From Cinnamomum chago (taxonomy: Eukaryota > Streptophyta > Magnoliopsida > Laurales > Lauraceae): a stretch of 64,000 nt of DNA. A model generated the notes under the pieces. That model had not been told where the DNA came from. It saw only the letters and a program-made list of their open reading frames with translations, and did no database searches. The position numbers and the translations under genes were made by a program. The stretch lies in NCBI GenBank assembly GCA_038049695.1, contig CP142461.1:39481501-39545500 (forward strand), in the 5' to 3' direction. This document shows positions 22,445 through 35,331 of this stretch, piece by piece; position 1 is the stretch's first letter; each line of letters begins with the position of its first letter.

Positions 22445-23891
22445 TGAAGAGTCGCAGGCCGTGCCGCGTCTTTTGGAATTCTTCTTGCGATGATCGACGA
22501 TGGATTTTCATGTTGATCGATGTCGGATGATCTTGCAGCTTCAGACATAAATTGCTAACAGTGGGCCGGTACCATCTGTCTTGTCGATTTCTCAATCGGT
22601 CGGACAGAAAGTGTACTTTCTTGGTCGGCCGGTTTGAGATCTTGGAGCAATTAATGACGATTTCATGCTCTTGATGGCGGATCCGTAATATTGCCAAGAT
22701 CAGTTGATTCTGAGCATCAAAAATAAGATTTTCAGGAAATCGCAGGGGCTGGAACTCCCGAAACGCGAAAAAAGACGGAAAATAGGTCATCCGGCAGAAA
22801 TCCGGAGACCCGGACTTCCAGGGTCGCCGGTGACCATGCACCCATGGTCGCCTGCAACCATGGGCCAAGGTCGCCGGTGACCATGGGGTTTGGTCCCCTT
22901 TGGTCGCCGTTTCGTCGGCCGTTTTTCGAGCTTTTTGTTTCTTTTTTTCTCCCATATTTTTCTTGAAATTTTTTGGCTTGTTTCTCCTAAAGAAAACCCG
23001 ACGAGAAGTCGTGCAAAACCGGGGCACAAAGTTTCCTATTTTTGGAAAAGCCGAAGATCTTGCCACGCAGAATTGCCGATTTTTCTCAAGAGTCGAAACT
23101 AGGTCAAATGATGTCGGAATGACCTAAACTTTGAGGTGGAGCCTCCCGAGCAGTAGATAGGACCAACCATGGGCTTTTGTTTGAGTTTTGAAGCTATTTG
23201 GGGTCCCGTCACTGCTAGGCTTTATTTTGCCGCGAGGAAGATGTCGCGTTTTGATGTGCGGTCAATCAATGTCCGATTGACCTGAAATTTGACAGGGAGC
23301 CTATTGGAGTCATTTTGAGATGATCCATTAGCTCCAATTTGGATATCATGGTCCCGGAGTGCTCCGCCGCCGGTAACCTTGATTTTCTTTCGGAGCGTCA
23401 AAGTCAAGTCAAACGTTGTCAGAATGACCTAAAATTTGACGTGCAGCCCTTTTGAAGCATGTTGAAGCAGCCCATGTGCTCCGTTTGATGAGTAATGGTC
23501 CCAGTGGTTCTTGCCCCGAGGGGCTTGATTTTCTTTCGGAGCATCAAAGTTGGGTCAAACGTCGCCGGAATGACCTGAAATTTGACGTTGAGCCTTTTGG
23601 AGGTTTTTTGAGACCATCCGTGGGCTCAGATCGAAGTTTTCATGTCTTCGACGCCGCCGCCGCCAAGAGCGCCTGTTTGGCTAGCGGAGGAGTGAAGTTG
23701 GGTCAAATGGTGTCGAAATGGCCCGAAAATTCATGTGAACCTCTCTTTTGGCTGTCTTGGAGGATCTTGCAGTTTTTGTTTAATTCTGACAAGATTTTAT
23801 GCTTGAAGCAGCATTGCCCGTTTGTAGTAAGATGCGGCTTCATGTGGCTTTTTTATGCTGAACAGGCAAAGTGACATTTTTGGTGTTAACA
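22445..23891 (-). repeat. A1 5' LTR
   Basis: This 1,447-bp LTR reads TGTTAACACC... from 23891 on the minus strand and ends ...GCGACTCTTCA at 22445. It contains a CCATGG / GGTCGCCGGTGACC-rich block at about 22795-22905. Five copies of the GGTCAAA...TGACC core lie about 145-160 bp apart (23103, 23262, 23408, 23553, 23699). Confidence 0.85.
22795..22905. repeat. Palindrome cluster in A1 LTR
   Basis: GGTCGCCGGTGACC occurs twice within about 70 bp (near 22824 and 22870), interleaved with CCATGG words. A0 and A2 have rearranged versions. Confidence 0.65.
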
Positions 23892-24124
23892 CATGCTAGA
23901 AAAGATTTACCAATAATTAAAGCAAAGCATGAAAACATACGATTAAGAAAAGTAAAGCTTACTTAGTGATTTAACTCAATGGGACCCAGCTTTCGCTTTC
24001 TAAATGAGCCCTTCATCCCTTAGCTCAATCCCCTTTGATTGTCCTCAAAACTCCTCAAGGAGTATCCCTTGGATCCCCATTTTTCTTTAGGAATGATCCA
24101 CTATTTATACCCAAAAATTGCCCA

Positions 24125-24275
24125 ACGGCTAGTCCTCGGTCAACCTAGTACTCAACGGTCAAAAATCTGACCGTTTGAAAACATAGCCCAACGGCTCTTT
24201 CCCGGTCGACAGCATGTGTGGCCGGTCGACCGGGTCCATGGGCTCGGCCGACCGAGCACAATGCGGGTCAACTCG
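24125..24275. repeat. Palindrome cluster in B3 3' LTR
   Basis: CGGTCGAC, CCGGTCGACCGGG and CTCGGCCGACCGAG words occur beside a CAACGGTCA...TGACCGTTTG hairpin. Confidence 0.75.
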
Positions 24276-24597
24276 GGCAGAGGGACCAAATTCCCTTAAA
24301 ATTCATATTTCCAAAGTATTTCTTTGAGGGGAATTTTTAGGCCACTGAATCAAGTTTGGAATCATGATTTAAATCAAACTAAGAGGTTTAAAATCATGAA
24401 ACATAAAAAGCCTAAAAAGATTTGAAAGATTTAAAACATATAGGCTTGCTTAATTCATAAAACTTCTTTTCAAATTAAAATGCATCCAAGTTAAAAATCA
24501 AAACATGCATAAATCAATATTTCTAACAATGCATTTGTAAATCAAGATTTCAAGTTTTTCTAAAACAATGCATGTGTGAAAATTCAAATGATGCTAA

Positions 24598-27500
24598 TGT
24601 CGCGACCCCGGACCGGGAAACCCAATCCGGGATCGGGACTAATTAGTGGATGACGATTGATGGTGATTATCTACATCCACAATATATAACTTATTTAATT
24701 TCCCACAGGTGTCCGCGGTGAGGATATCACAACCATCAATGAACATTTCATTTAAGTGCGGAAGCGTGTAGCAAATCAAATAGTTCAACTATCATTAGTC
24801 ATGAAGACGATAACAACAAGTATAAATACTGTATCAGAATGAGCAATGATCTATATAGCAAGTTTCCCAAGTTGTTAAAGTTAAACAAAATATCAGTTAA
24901 TTACAATCCCAAAAATAGAGGACAACAAAGGCCAACATAACAAAAGAATAACCCAAAGAATGGTTAATTAGTTCCCCTCAAAATGTTACGCATCTCATAG
25001 CAATCCGATGTCTACATGACATCGTCAGCGCGCCACTCGACTAAAGGTTGCGGCTCACCAACCGCCTCCTCTGGCTCCTCCTCAAGGAAACCGGCAACGG
25101 GACCTGAGTACCAAAGCAAAGGATCAGGCACGACGGTCTGGCAAGAGCAAGCAAGGATACAATAACATATAATAGAGGAAATACCTTGAAAAGCATATAA
25201 ATCTGTTTAAGCAAGAACTCTCATAAAACAGATAAATCATTTGCTATAAAACAAGTAAACAAGATGAAACATAAGAGGTAACCAAGGAATCGGGAATAAC
25301 AAGGTGGCAATCACATAAAGCTAAGTCCTCTGTCACTAATGTGACAACAGTATCACGGGACGTTGATCTCAGTCACACAAGGTGAGGAGAAACAACGGAA
25401 TCATATATACAATATAAATATACGGGAACGGGACCACGGTAGCGAACCGGGTATCGGGACGGGGCCACGGTGATAAACCGGGCATCGGGATCCAAACTGC
25501 AGCTGGCGGGACGGGAGAGGGATATCCAAGTCGGTGGATCAAACCGACAAGGTATCCAAGCTTAGTGATGCCGACTCATAGGTCAAAACCATTCGAGACA
25601 TATGCAAGTAAATCAAGTACAGTAAATAAACGGGGAAAACGGGGGTGCTCAAGGGCACACTGTCATCTCATGTCGGGCAATGCATTTCGAGACAAGTCAA
25701 TGCTACTATCATGCTTTCGGGAAAACAATTCATGTAAAGTAATGCTTGGAAATAGAGGAATATGATGAACTATACCAATTCGGGAAAGATAATGATTTAA
25801 AGATCTATTTGAGTGAATAGGGGTCCCGTATGTCGTTTATAGATATAACTTGGTACTCCTTGAGTTTGAAGACATTCCGGGCTCCTTATGCACTCTTACG
25901 ATTTTCAAAACTTAAAATGAGCTTATGGTTATAACTAGATGTTATGATAAAGAGTTCAAGACTATAAACGGTCATTCCTAGGTATGATGTCAACCCGGAA
26001 CCATCGAGCAACCTACTCAGTCACCGAAAGGAATAGAATTCGCGATACCCAAGGAAATAGACTTTGCATTTAGGTATAGAGAAGATATCGTGTCGTTCCA
26101 CCCCGTTCAAGATTGAAATAGATTGAAATTCGATGCCTCCGAACCAACCGTGAGGAGCATCGGCTCAAGACGTCCTCACATATGGTCAAGTGAGTCCAAG
26201 GAGGGTAGCCAAGGTCCACACAAAAAAATAAATCTCAAAACCCACTGGACTCAAACTGAGTCCTCCGATCGATCGGACCTTCGGCCAAAATTTTCTGAAC
26301 AGGGTCCGATCGATCGGCCGAAATTTCCGCACAGGGCCCGATCGATCGGCCCAAAAACCCTTACAGTTAAAGTCAGTCCGATCGATCGGTCTGCACGGCC
26401 GATCGATCGGACCTGGGCGCAGTGCAGGTCCGGGAACTTTGATTTTCTCCCTTTTTCCTTTCCTTCCAACACATGATCAACCAAAGAAAACTATGAACAA
26501 GATGACTTAATTACATGCTTCCAAGACATTAAATGAGGCTATCAAGAGGTATAAATATCATTTATTGCAACCATGGAAAATCAATAAAAGCAATCAAGGA
26601 AAGCATAAAATCCATAAATGCTTCAACAAATCATTTGAAACTTAAAAACATCCAAACATTCACTTGCCTCTAGTCTTCAATTAATGATATTAAGCTCTAT
26701 CAAGTCCTCCAAGAAAATGGTCCAAGCTACAATGCAAAATCCCCAAATAAAGCCCTAACATGGGTCAAACAATGAAATGACAAGGAAACTTTTCAATAAT
26801 GCAAGTGTAGCTTCCCTAAGGCTAGAAGATTAAAAATCTAGAAGATGAGAGGGATCACTTACTTGGATGACCTTCAAGTGAGAAGAACTAGTTCAAGGAA
26901 GGTCTCAATATGGGGAGATTTCTCCAAGAATAGTATCAAAGTGAAGCTTGCAAGGAGAGGAAGAGATTAGTGGTCTCCATTTTGAGTTTGGTGTAAGATT
27001 GGTGAGGCTTAGAGATGAAGAGGCAAGAAGAAGAAGAGGAGAAAGCAATAAAGCCCTAGACTCTTCTCTTGTGCTGGAAAATGAAAAATGGCAAAGGAAG
27101 GGGAAGTTCCTCTTTGTTAACAAAGGGGAGGTTGGGTCCCACAACTTAGTGAACTTGGGTGGCTGATATCATCTCTCTCGGGTCCTCGGATGAATTCGAC
27201 GAAGGAGGAAGAAATGTTCGTCGAAAAATCTACTTTCCACAAAGTGTATGTTTCGCGGTTTTCGAGAATATCAAGTTTTGGGTACAGATTTGGTGTGCAA
27301 TGACTGTTTTGCCCTCCAGCTATGAAAATCGGGTTTCGGAGCCTCGAATGAACACGGGATTAACATGAAAGTTGTAAGAATCCATAAGATGAATGCAACG
27401 GGCCAAAAACACAATACGAAACAAATCGGGAAAATCCACCAAGCAAAAGCAAAGCACAAAAGGGAACCCCCAAAGGGCCCCACAAGCTATCGAAGCATTC

Positions 27501-27623
27501 AAAAGCCCAAAATTAGAATCAAACTATTCCAAACCCAACTTAACCAAAAATCACTAATCAGGCTTAGCACTAACACGCAACTTAATTAGTACTAATCGGG
27601 ATCACTCGGGTCGGGGTCTTACA
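24598..27623 (-). mobile_element. Solo C LTR, copy C3
   Basis: This 3,026-bp LTR in minus orientation runs from TGTCGCGACCCC at 24598 to GGGTCTTACA at 27623. The TSD GCTAA is exact at 24593-24597 and 27624-27628. No internal sequence is present. It shows the conserved block with CCACAGGTGTCCGCGGTGAGG near 24704. Confidence 0.93.
26262..26435. repeat. Palindrome cluster in C3 (CCGATCGATCGG words)
   Basis: CCGATCGATCGG or its core GATCGATCGG occurs five times within 160 bp. This is the equivalent place to the clusters in C1, C2 and C4 but uses another word. Confidence 0.85.
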
Positions 27624-29329
27624 GCTAATATGATAATGCATCCATCAAATTGCAATATACAAAATTCCTAACAATCTTCCCCTTTGCAATTTGGTGGGAA
27701 CTTACTCAACACCGAATTCACACACTAAGTCTTCAGCTCCCCCTAAGCTGGACAAGTCTTGAAATCTCTTGGATGCTCCTTCTTTTAGCTTAGGCTCTAG
27801 TTCTTTTTCTTCATTCTTATTGATGCTTAGAGCTTAATCATTCTTCAAGCTTTCTTTTCATCTTTCTTTCTTTAGTCAAACATCTTCTTTATCTCTCAAG
27901 CTTTCTTCTTTCACCTCTCCCCCTTTGACCATGCCTCTCTCCCTTTGGTAAGATATGCATTCTCTCCCCCTGTAGAAGATCATACAATATCTCCCCTTAG
28001 GAAGCTTGGACATTCTCTCCCCTTTAGACAACTTGATTTCTCTCTCCCCCTGTGACATTAAATTGCAAAGGTACCTACACACAAGAAATAAGGAAAATAC
28101 CTTTTAGTAGCACCTGTTAACAAAAGAAATCGAAAATGAAATATATAACAGGTTATCATGTATGGTTAGCAAGTTAAAAGGGTTCAAAGCCAATATAAAG
28201 GTCAATTTGATCAAAACTAATACTTCCTATGAAGGTTTACACTCCCCCTTAATCCATTCTCTCCTTTTGTCAACCTTTTGACAAAGATATAACTATGTAG
28301 AGCAAGAAGAAGATGATTTTACCAATTGAGGGAAAACTTCAAGGAAAGGATTAGACATGTTTAACTATAAAACTCAATATGATCAAATTACCAATATAAA
28401 GAGCATGGCAAAAAAAGAGAAAATCGATCATGGATACCAATTGAAAAAACAAAGAATACCAATTGAGATTCAAGGATAAGACTATTGAATCAATCACTCT
28501 AAAATGGAGTAAAAATATGACTATTACGAAAAATCCAAATTAGAGCTATCCATGATGATAAGGGGTTTTACTAAACATAGCATCAATCAACTTAACTATG
28601 AAAAACATATACTATGAAAGTTTTGAAATCATTTCATTTAATCATTAAATATGACTATCATGTGCAAGATGAGTGAAATGAAATTCAAACATGAAGCTTA
28701 CCTCAACCATTAACCAACCAAGATTATGAATACATAAACATGGTGGTCATGAGATATACCTATATGAGCAAGAGAGGTGGCAAACATGAAAATTATTATG
28801 CTAATGGAATGTGACATGGAAAAAAATACATTACTATCAAGTTCAATCCAATGTACACAAGATCTATTACATACTCAAGATAAGACATCAAATCAATTGA
28901 TAATGATACTAATTGAAACCAATTGAATTTGAAAACATGATTAAGAGCAAGAATGTGACAAACACAAAATTCCATCTGTTAGGGATTTTGTGTATTGTAA
29001 TTTGATGGATGCATTATCATATTAGCATCATTTGAGTTTTCGCACATGCATTGTTTTAGAAAAACTTGAAATCTTGATTTACACATGCATTGTTAGAAAT
29101 ATTGATTTATGCATGTTTTGATTTTAAACTTGGATGTATTTTAATTTGAAAAGAAGTTTTATGAATCAAGCTAGCCTATGTTTTAAATCTTTTAAATCAT
29201 TTTAGGCTTTTTGTGTTTCATGATTTTAGCCCTCTTAGTTTGATTTAAATCATGATTTCAAGCTTGATTTAATGGCCCAAAAGTCCCCACATGAAAATAC
29301 TTTGAAAATTGCTATTTTAGGGAATTTTG

Positions 29330-29490
29330 GTCCCAGGCCCGGGTCGACCCGCAGTGTGGCCTGGGCCGATTGACCGGCCACACTACGCGGTCGACAGGGA
29401 AAGAGCCGTTGGCTACTTTTTCAAACGGTCAGATTTTTTACCGTTGAATGCCAGGTCAACCCAGGGGTCATGGGGTCGACCGAGGACTTG
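29330..29490. repeat. Palindrome cluster in B5
   Basis: GGGTCGACCC, CGGTCGAC and GGGGTCGACCG words occur with a CAAACGGTCAGATTTTTTACCGTTG inverted repeat between them. Confidence 0.7.
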
Positions 29491-29559
29491 CCGTTGGGCT
29501 GTTTTGGCTAGAAATAGTGGCTCATTCCTAAAGAAATTTGAGAGGATCAAGAGGCCCTC

Positions 29560-32500
29560 TGTAAGACCCTGGCCTGAGTGAACCCGATTAGTGCTAATTA
29601 AGTTGGGTGTTAGTGCTAAGCTTGATTAGTGATTTTGGCTAAGTTGGGTTTGGAATATCTTTGGTTCTAGTTTTGGGCAATTTTGAGTGCTTTGGTAACT
29701 AGTGGGGCCCTTTGGGGGTTCCCCTTATGACTTTGCGTTTACTTAGAAGATTTTTCGGAATCATTTTGAATTGCATTCTTAGCCCGTTTCATTTATCTTA
29801 GTGATCCCCACAACTTTCATGTTGATCCCGTTTTCATTCGATGCCCCGAAACCCGATTTACCAGCCTTGAGGGGCAAAACAGTCCTTTTACACTAAACTT
29901 GTACCCAAAACTTGATATCCCCGAAACCTGCGAAACATATACTTTTTGGAAACTAGATATTTCGACGATCATTTCTTCCTTCTTCAACGAATTCATCCGA
30001 GATCCCGAAAGACATGATTTCAGCCAAACGAGCTCCTTTAGTAGTGGGACCCAACCCATTTGTTAACAAAGGGAAACCCACTCTTCATTTCATCTCATTC
30101 TCCATTGTCCCAGTACAACCCAGCAACCTAGGGTTTTCTTGCAACTCCTCTTCTTCTTCTTGCTCTCTCCGTCTCCAATCCATACCAAACTTGCATCAAT
30201 CAAGAAATGAAGGTCACCATTCTCTTCCTCGTCTTGCAAGCTTCCTCTTGATACCATTTGTGGAGAAATCTTCCAACCTTGAGATCTTCTTTGAGCTAGC
30301 TCTCTTCATTTGAAGGTCATCCAAGTGAGTAATCCTTCCCATCTTCTAGATTTGTGTCCTTCTAGCCCTAGGCAAGCTTCATTTTCGTTATTGAAAGTTC
30401 TATATCATTTTCATTCTTTATGTAACCCATTTTAGGGTTTGTTTTGGGGTTTTTTTTTTTGTAGCTTGGAAGTGAGCTTAAGAAGTGATTAGAGGCTTGG
30501 TTTTGGCTAGCTTGGACCTAAGGCAAGTGAATGATTAGGTTTTTTGAGTTTTAAATGGTTTGGTGAAACATTAATGGATTTTCATGCTTTTATTGATTTT
30601 CATTGTTGAAATAAATGCTCATAATTTATCTTGCTAGCTTCATTTAATGCCTTGAAAACATGAGTTTATAGTTTTCTTATCTCTAGTCTTGCAATGGTTG
30701 ATTAAGTGTTGAAAGGAGGGAAAAAGAAAAGGACTCAGCCCACTGCAGGTTCAGTTCCGCAGTGTACCCGGTCGACCCCACGGAGGCCCGGTCGACCTGG
30801 GACACAGGGTCAGGCTCAATGGGAGCCTGACCAAAACACTATTTGGCCATTTAAGTTACAACTCCCGGTCGACCTGGCCCATGGCCGGTCGACCGGGTAC
30901 ACAGGGACCAAGTCGACCGGGCCTGGGCCAGGTCGACCTAGCCAACTGGGAAATTCCTGCTGGAATGAATTTTCAACCTGTTTTAGGATGGGCTTAGGTG
31001 GGACCTTGGCTTCCCTTTTTGGACTCATTGGACTATATGTGAGGATGTCTTGAGCCGACATTCGTCACGGTTAGCTCGGTTACATCTGTATCAAATTCAT
31101 TTCAATCTTGAACGGTATGGGACAACGCGATATCTTTCTTATATCTATACGCGAAGTCTATTTCCTTGGGTATCGCGAATCCTATTCGTTTCGGTGACTG
31201 AGTAGGTTGTACGATGCTTCAGGACTAACATCATACTTAGGATGGACTGTTTATAGTTTGGATTTTTCTATCATAGCATCTAGTACGACCTATGAGCTCA
31301 TTTAAAGTTTTAAAAATCATAAAGTGCATAAGGAACCCGGAATGTCTTCAAACTCAAGGAGTACCAAGTCTTTATTACAATCGACATACGGGACCCCTAT
31401 TCACTTAAATAGATCTTGAAACCAATATTTTTCCCGAAATTATAATAGTTCATTGTTTCACCTCATTTCCAAGATTTACATTACATGACTTGTTTTCCTG
31501 AAAGCATTGAAGTTACATTAGTAACAGTTACTTGTCCCGAGATGCACTGCATCACATGAAATGGAAATTAGTCCTTGAACATACTTGCCCCGCATGTTTA
31601 TTTCACTTGCATTTGATTTACTCGTTCATGTCTCGATTTGTTTTTTGACCTATGTGTCGGCATCACTAAGCTTGGATAACCTTGTCGGTTTGATCCACAG
31701 ACTTGGAGATCCCTCTCCCGTCCCACCAGCTGCAGTTTGGATCCTGATGCCCGATTTATTACAGTGGTCCCGTCCCGATACCCGGTTCGCTACCATGGTC
31801 TCGTCCCGTATATTTATATTGTATATATGCTTTGCGTTGAATCTCCTCACCTTGTGTGACTGAGACCAACGTCCCATTATACTTTTGTCACTTTGGTGAT
31901 AGAGGACTTAGCTTTATGTGATTGCCATTTTGTTAGTTCCCGATTCCTTGGATACCTTACATGTTTTATCTTGTTTAATTGTTTTCTAGCAAATGATTTA
32001 TCTCCTTTATGAGAGTTCTTACTTAAACAGATTTCTACGCTTTTCAAGATACTTCATTTATTATATGTTGTTGTACCTTTTCACTCTCTTGTCTGACCCA
32101 TTTGCTTTGGTACTCAGGTCCCATTGCCGGTTACCTTGAGGAGGAGCCGGAGGAGGCGGTAGGTGAACCGCAGCCCTTAGTAGAGTGGCGCGCTGACGAT
32201 GTCATGTAGACATCGGGTTGCTACGAGAGGCGTAACATTTTGGGAAAAACTATTTAACCATTCTTATGGGTTACTGTTTTGTTATATTGGCCTTTGTTGG
32301 CCTTTAATTTTGGGAATGTAACTAAATGATCGTTTGTTAAACTTTAACTTACTTTTGGCAACATGCTAATGATCATTGGTCATTCTGATACAGTATCTCA
32401 TACTTATGTTATTGCTTTCATGACTAGGGATAGTCTGACTATTTGATTTGCTACATACTTCCGCACTTAAAAGAAATATTCATTTATGGTTGTGATATCC

Positions 32501-32630
32501 TCACCGCGGACACCTATGGGAAATTAAATAAATGTATGTTATCATTAAACCGATGTGTTATCATTCATCATCATCACCACTTAGTCCTGATCCCAGATTA
32601 ATCCTTCGAGCCCAGTCCGGGGTCGCGACA
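29560..32630 (+). mobile_element. Solo C LTR, copy C4
   Basis: This 3,071-bp LTR runs from TGTAAGACCCTGG to GGGGTCGCGACA with an exact TSD CCCTC at 29555-29559 and 32631-32635. No internal sequence is present. It lies inside the B5 LTR, so it is younger than B5. Confidence 0.93.
30745..30945. repeat. Palindrome cluster in C4 (CCGGTCGACC words)
   Basis: Six GGTCGACC or GTCGACCGG words occur, several next to GTGTACC or GGTACAC. They are the same words as in the B-family LTRs and unlike the clusters of C1, C2 and C3. Confidence 0.85.
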
Positions 32631-33589
32631 CCCTCCTTGAGATGTTTTGAGGCCAATCAAAGGGGAATGGGCTAAGAGATGAAATGGATCATTTGGAAAG
32701 CTAAAGCTTGGTTTCATTGAGTTAAATCACTAAGTAAGCTTTACTTTTCTTAATCATATGTTTTCATGCTTTGCTTAATTATTGGTAAATCTTTTCTAGC
32801 ATGATAAACTATGATTTGTTGTGTCCTTAACATGTATATGTTTTGAATTGATTTATGTTTTTGGATGCATCACCTTGATTCAATCCGTGTAGTACTTAAA
32901 TTGGTATATCTAAGTAAATCATGTTAATGAAAACATCTTTGAAATTTTATGTAACATGATTCCTATACTTAGTTGAATCTTTGGTTGTTGTTTTTCATCA
33001 TAAGAAAATCACTTTCAAGTCTATCTTATGTTTTGGATTCAACAACTTCACAAATCATATGTACTTTTGTTTTAAAGTTTCACAACTTGTTTAGCATTGA
33101 CAGGTATATCATTTGCAAGTTGAATTTATAATTACATATGATTTGTCCCTTAACTTCAATCAAATCAATTTTTGTGTTTTATGCTTATAGCATACACATA
33201 TTAAGCTACATTGTTAATTTGATTGAAATCCCTATGCATCACATGTTTTGTTCCTAGAATTTCACAACTTGTTTAGAATACATAGGTATTTCTTTTACAA
33301 GTTATTTTTAACAATGATTAGCATTCTTTCCTCAATCATAAATGTTTTTATGAGCTAAAACTTTCAAAAGCCTTTGGCATACATTTATGAGCTTTCATTT
33401 TCAAATTGATTGAGGACATCATGCATACACATTGTGCATTCATCTTTGCATTCATAGTGTGTGTGTGTGTGTGTGTATTAGATTTTCACTTTCATATCCG
33501 CCTAATTAAGAGGCATTGTATTGAGCTAAATTATATCTCCATCAAGTGTATTCTAGACACTACTTAGAGAGATAACCAACCTATTGGTT

Positions 33590-33690
33590 GTAGAGGTTAT
33601 TGCTTAGCCTAAGAAAAGCATAATGTAGAGGTTATTGCTTAGCCTTGAAAGCATAATGTAAAGGTTATTGCTTAGCCTATTGAAAAGCAT
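33590..33690 (+). repeat. Three tandem 34-36-bp units in B5
   Basis: Three consecutive units contain AGGTTATTGCTTAGCC followed by a variable tail and AAAGCATAATG. The B3 5' LTR carries the inverted equivalent at 35576-35680, and B1 LTRs have a partly degraded middle unit. Confidence 0.8.
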
Positions 33691-35317
33691 AAATAGTGGA
33701 AATCCGGTGGGGTGTTGGATCACAAGCTGGTAGTGGATGTAGGCATTGAGGTCGAACCAGTATAAATCCTTGTGTGATGGTGAATGCTTTGTGGTGATTG
33801 TTTTTATTAGCTTCCTCATTTTCTTTGATAATCATCACTTATGACTAGTTAATTTTAAAGAAGTTAAAATTGGTCATAATTGGTCACTAACTTGTAGCTC
33901 ACCCTATTCACCCCCCCTCTAGGGTTCAGATCACGAACTTTCACCATCAAGCATCATAAATGGATATTCATCACTTTTAAAGATATAACTAATGAGCATA
34001 GTGATGAACAAGGTAAATTAAAATGCAAAAGGATATAACTTGGTAATGCATGCAATTTTCAAAGTGTCAAAATCATATGAATTCAACATCTAAGATATCC
34101 ATCAAACATATAGATATACGAGGAATGGATTTCAAACAGAAATACGAGGAATGGATGTCAAAATCAAGATCACTACTATGAAGTTGAAACATGTATAAGG
34201 ATGACATCACTTAGAGAATATACATGAATCAACATCATAACCATCCAAAAAGACATGACTAGAAGGCATAAAGGATGGATTTGAGTTCTAGTATGGTTTC
34301 TACAAATATAACTAATATCATAACCATACATGGAACGATTTGACATTTGCATAGAGATGATCAATCAACACTCAAGATCTAACTCATACCATATCATCAA
34401 TAAAGAATATAACTATGCATGCACAAGAAGGTATGATGTTAGAAGGATATCATGGATCTCATATAGATGAAGATGGATCTCATATATGGGTATACCTATT
34501 AAGAACAATGATTTAAAACCAATTCATCTAAAATGATCCATTATTCTATCACGCAACATCTCCACTCTTAGCAAATGTACTAAGCTTACAATGCAATGGA
34601 AAATGGATATGAGGATTAAACCAAATGAGCTTAGCACACTAAATCACATATGTACTTATTAGGCTTAAATAAAAGATTTCACTATAAAGCACATAAACAA
34701 TCATCAATTTGCATTAATAAAAATATATACCAAGTTAGGCACAAACATGCAAATCAATGACACCATATCTAACCACGCAATGTAAGACATCACAATCAAT
34801 TTGCATAAAAAGAATGTCACTAAATGAGCAAAGATGCAAATCTATCATGATAATATTGCAATCAAAGGATTTTGAAAACCATGAGATATAACTTAAAAGT
34901 TCATGAAGACAAAATCAAATGATCACAAAGAAACATTGCATTTTAAGAGATGTGACTAAAAAGAAACAAAATGCAAATGTAACAATGACCAACAAAAAGA
35001 TTTAACTATAAAAGATAGGTTGGTCTAGAGAGGTTCAAGGCTTTAAGGTTAGTCTAAATGTGTACCTTTGAAGATTCACCTAAGGTCTTGATAAGGATTG
35101 TCCTTGAGAGTTCACTTTGAGGACTCACCAACCCTTGGAGATATAACTCGAGAAAGTCTTTGTGTGGTGAAATGATACTTTGGGGAAATTTCATTTTCAA
35201 CCATAGTGGAAATCAATTTAATGAAATGCAATAAAACACAACACTAGGGTTCTAATCTAGAATTTAGCGAAAAAATGATCAACTCCGGGTTGTTAAGTCC
35301 TATAATGGAGTAACCTC

Positions 35318-35329
35318 GCTCTGATATCA
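35318..35329 (-). other. Primer-binding site of B3
   Basis: The minus strand reads TGATATCAGAGC, one mismatch from the initiator tRNA-Met complement seen in B1, two bases from the LTR. Confidence 0.85.
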
Positions 35330-35331
35330 AT

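Larger units (their letters stand above)
17467..23891 (-). mobile_element. Element A1, 5' half (Tat/Ogre-like Ty3/gypsy), interrupted by C1 and B2
   Basis: On the minus strand the order is 5' LTR (22445-23891), leader (22385-22444 and 20404-20742, split by solo LTR B2), ORF1 (20403-19507), gag (19510-17972) and the start of the gag-protease linker. It stops at 17467, where chromovirus C1 is inserted; the rest lies beyond C1, off-window. Its right flank CATGC (23892-23896) lies in the B3 LTR. I could not identify a convincing primer-binding site next to the LTR. Confidence 0.85.
23892..27673 (-). repeat. B3 3' LTR, right part, interrupted by C3
   Basis: B sequence runs 23892-24597 and 27624-27673. 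It starts abruptly at the A1 junction (catgctagaaaag) at the place matching 36468 in the 5' LTR, and ends CCTAACA at 27673. Confidence 0.88.
28977..33943 (+). mobile_element. Solo B LTR, copy B5, carrying solo LTR C4
   Basis: This is a plus-orientation B LTR (TGTTAGGGATTTTG...GAACTTTCA) of about 1.89 kb once C4 is removed. The TSD CCATC is exact at 28972-28976 and 33944-33948. It inserted into the interior of another B element in the opposite orientation. Confidence 0.93.
27674..35331 (-). other. B3 interior: non-coding, interrupted by B5
   Basis: The interior (27674-28976 and 33949-35331, about 2.7 kb without B5) is collinear with the B1 interior, with small deletions. It repeats the AGATATAACTAT-like motif (28285, 33980, 34390, 34885, 35140 and others). 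No coding domains were recognised. Confidence 0.75.

Noticed and set aside
26123..26484. Two overlapping frames of 77-117 codons rich in Asp, Arg and Ser
   Set aside because: They are produced by repeated GATCGATCGG words in the C3 cluster and are read on both strands.
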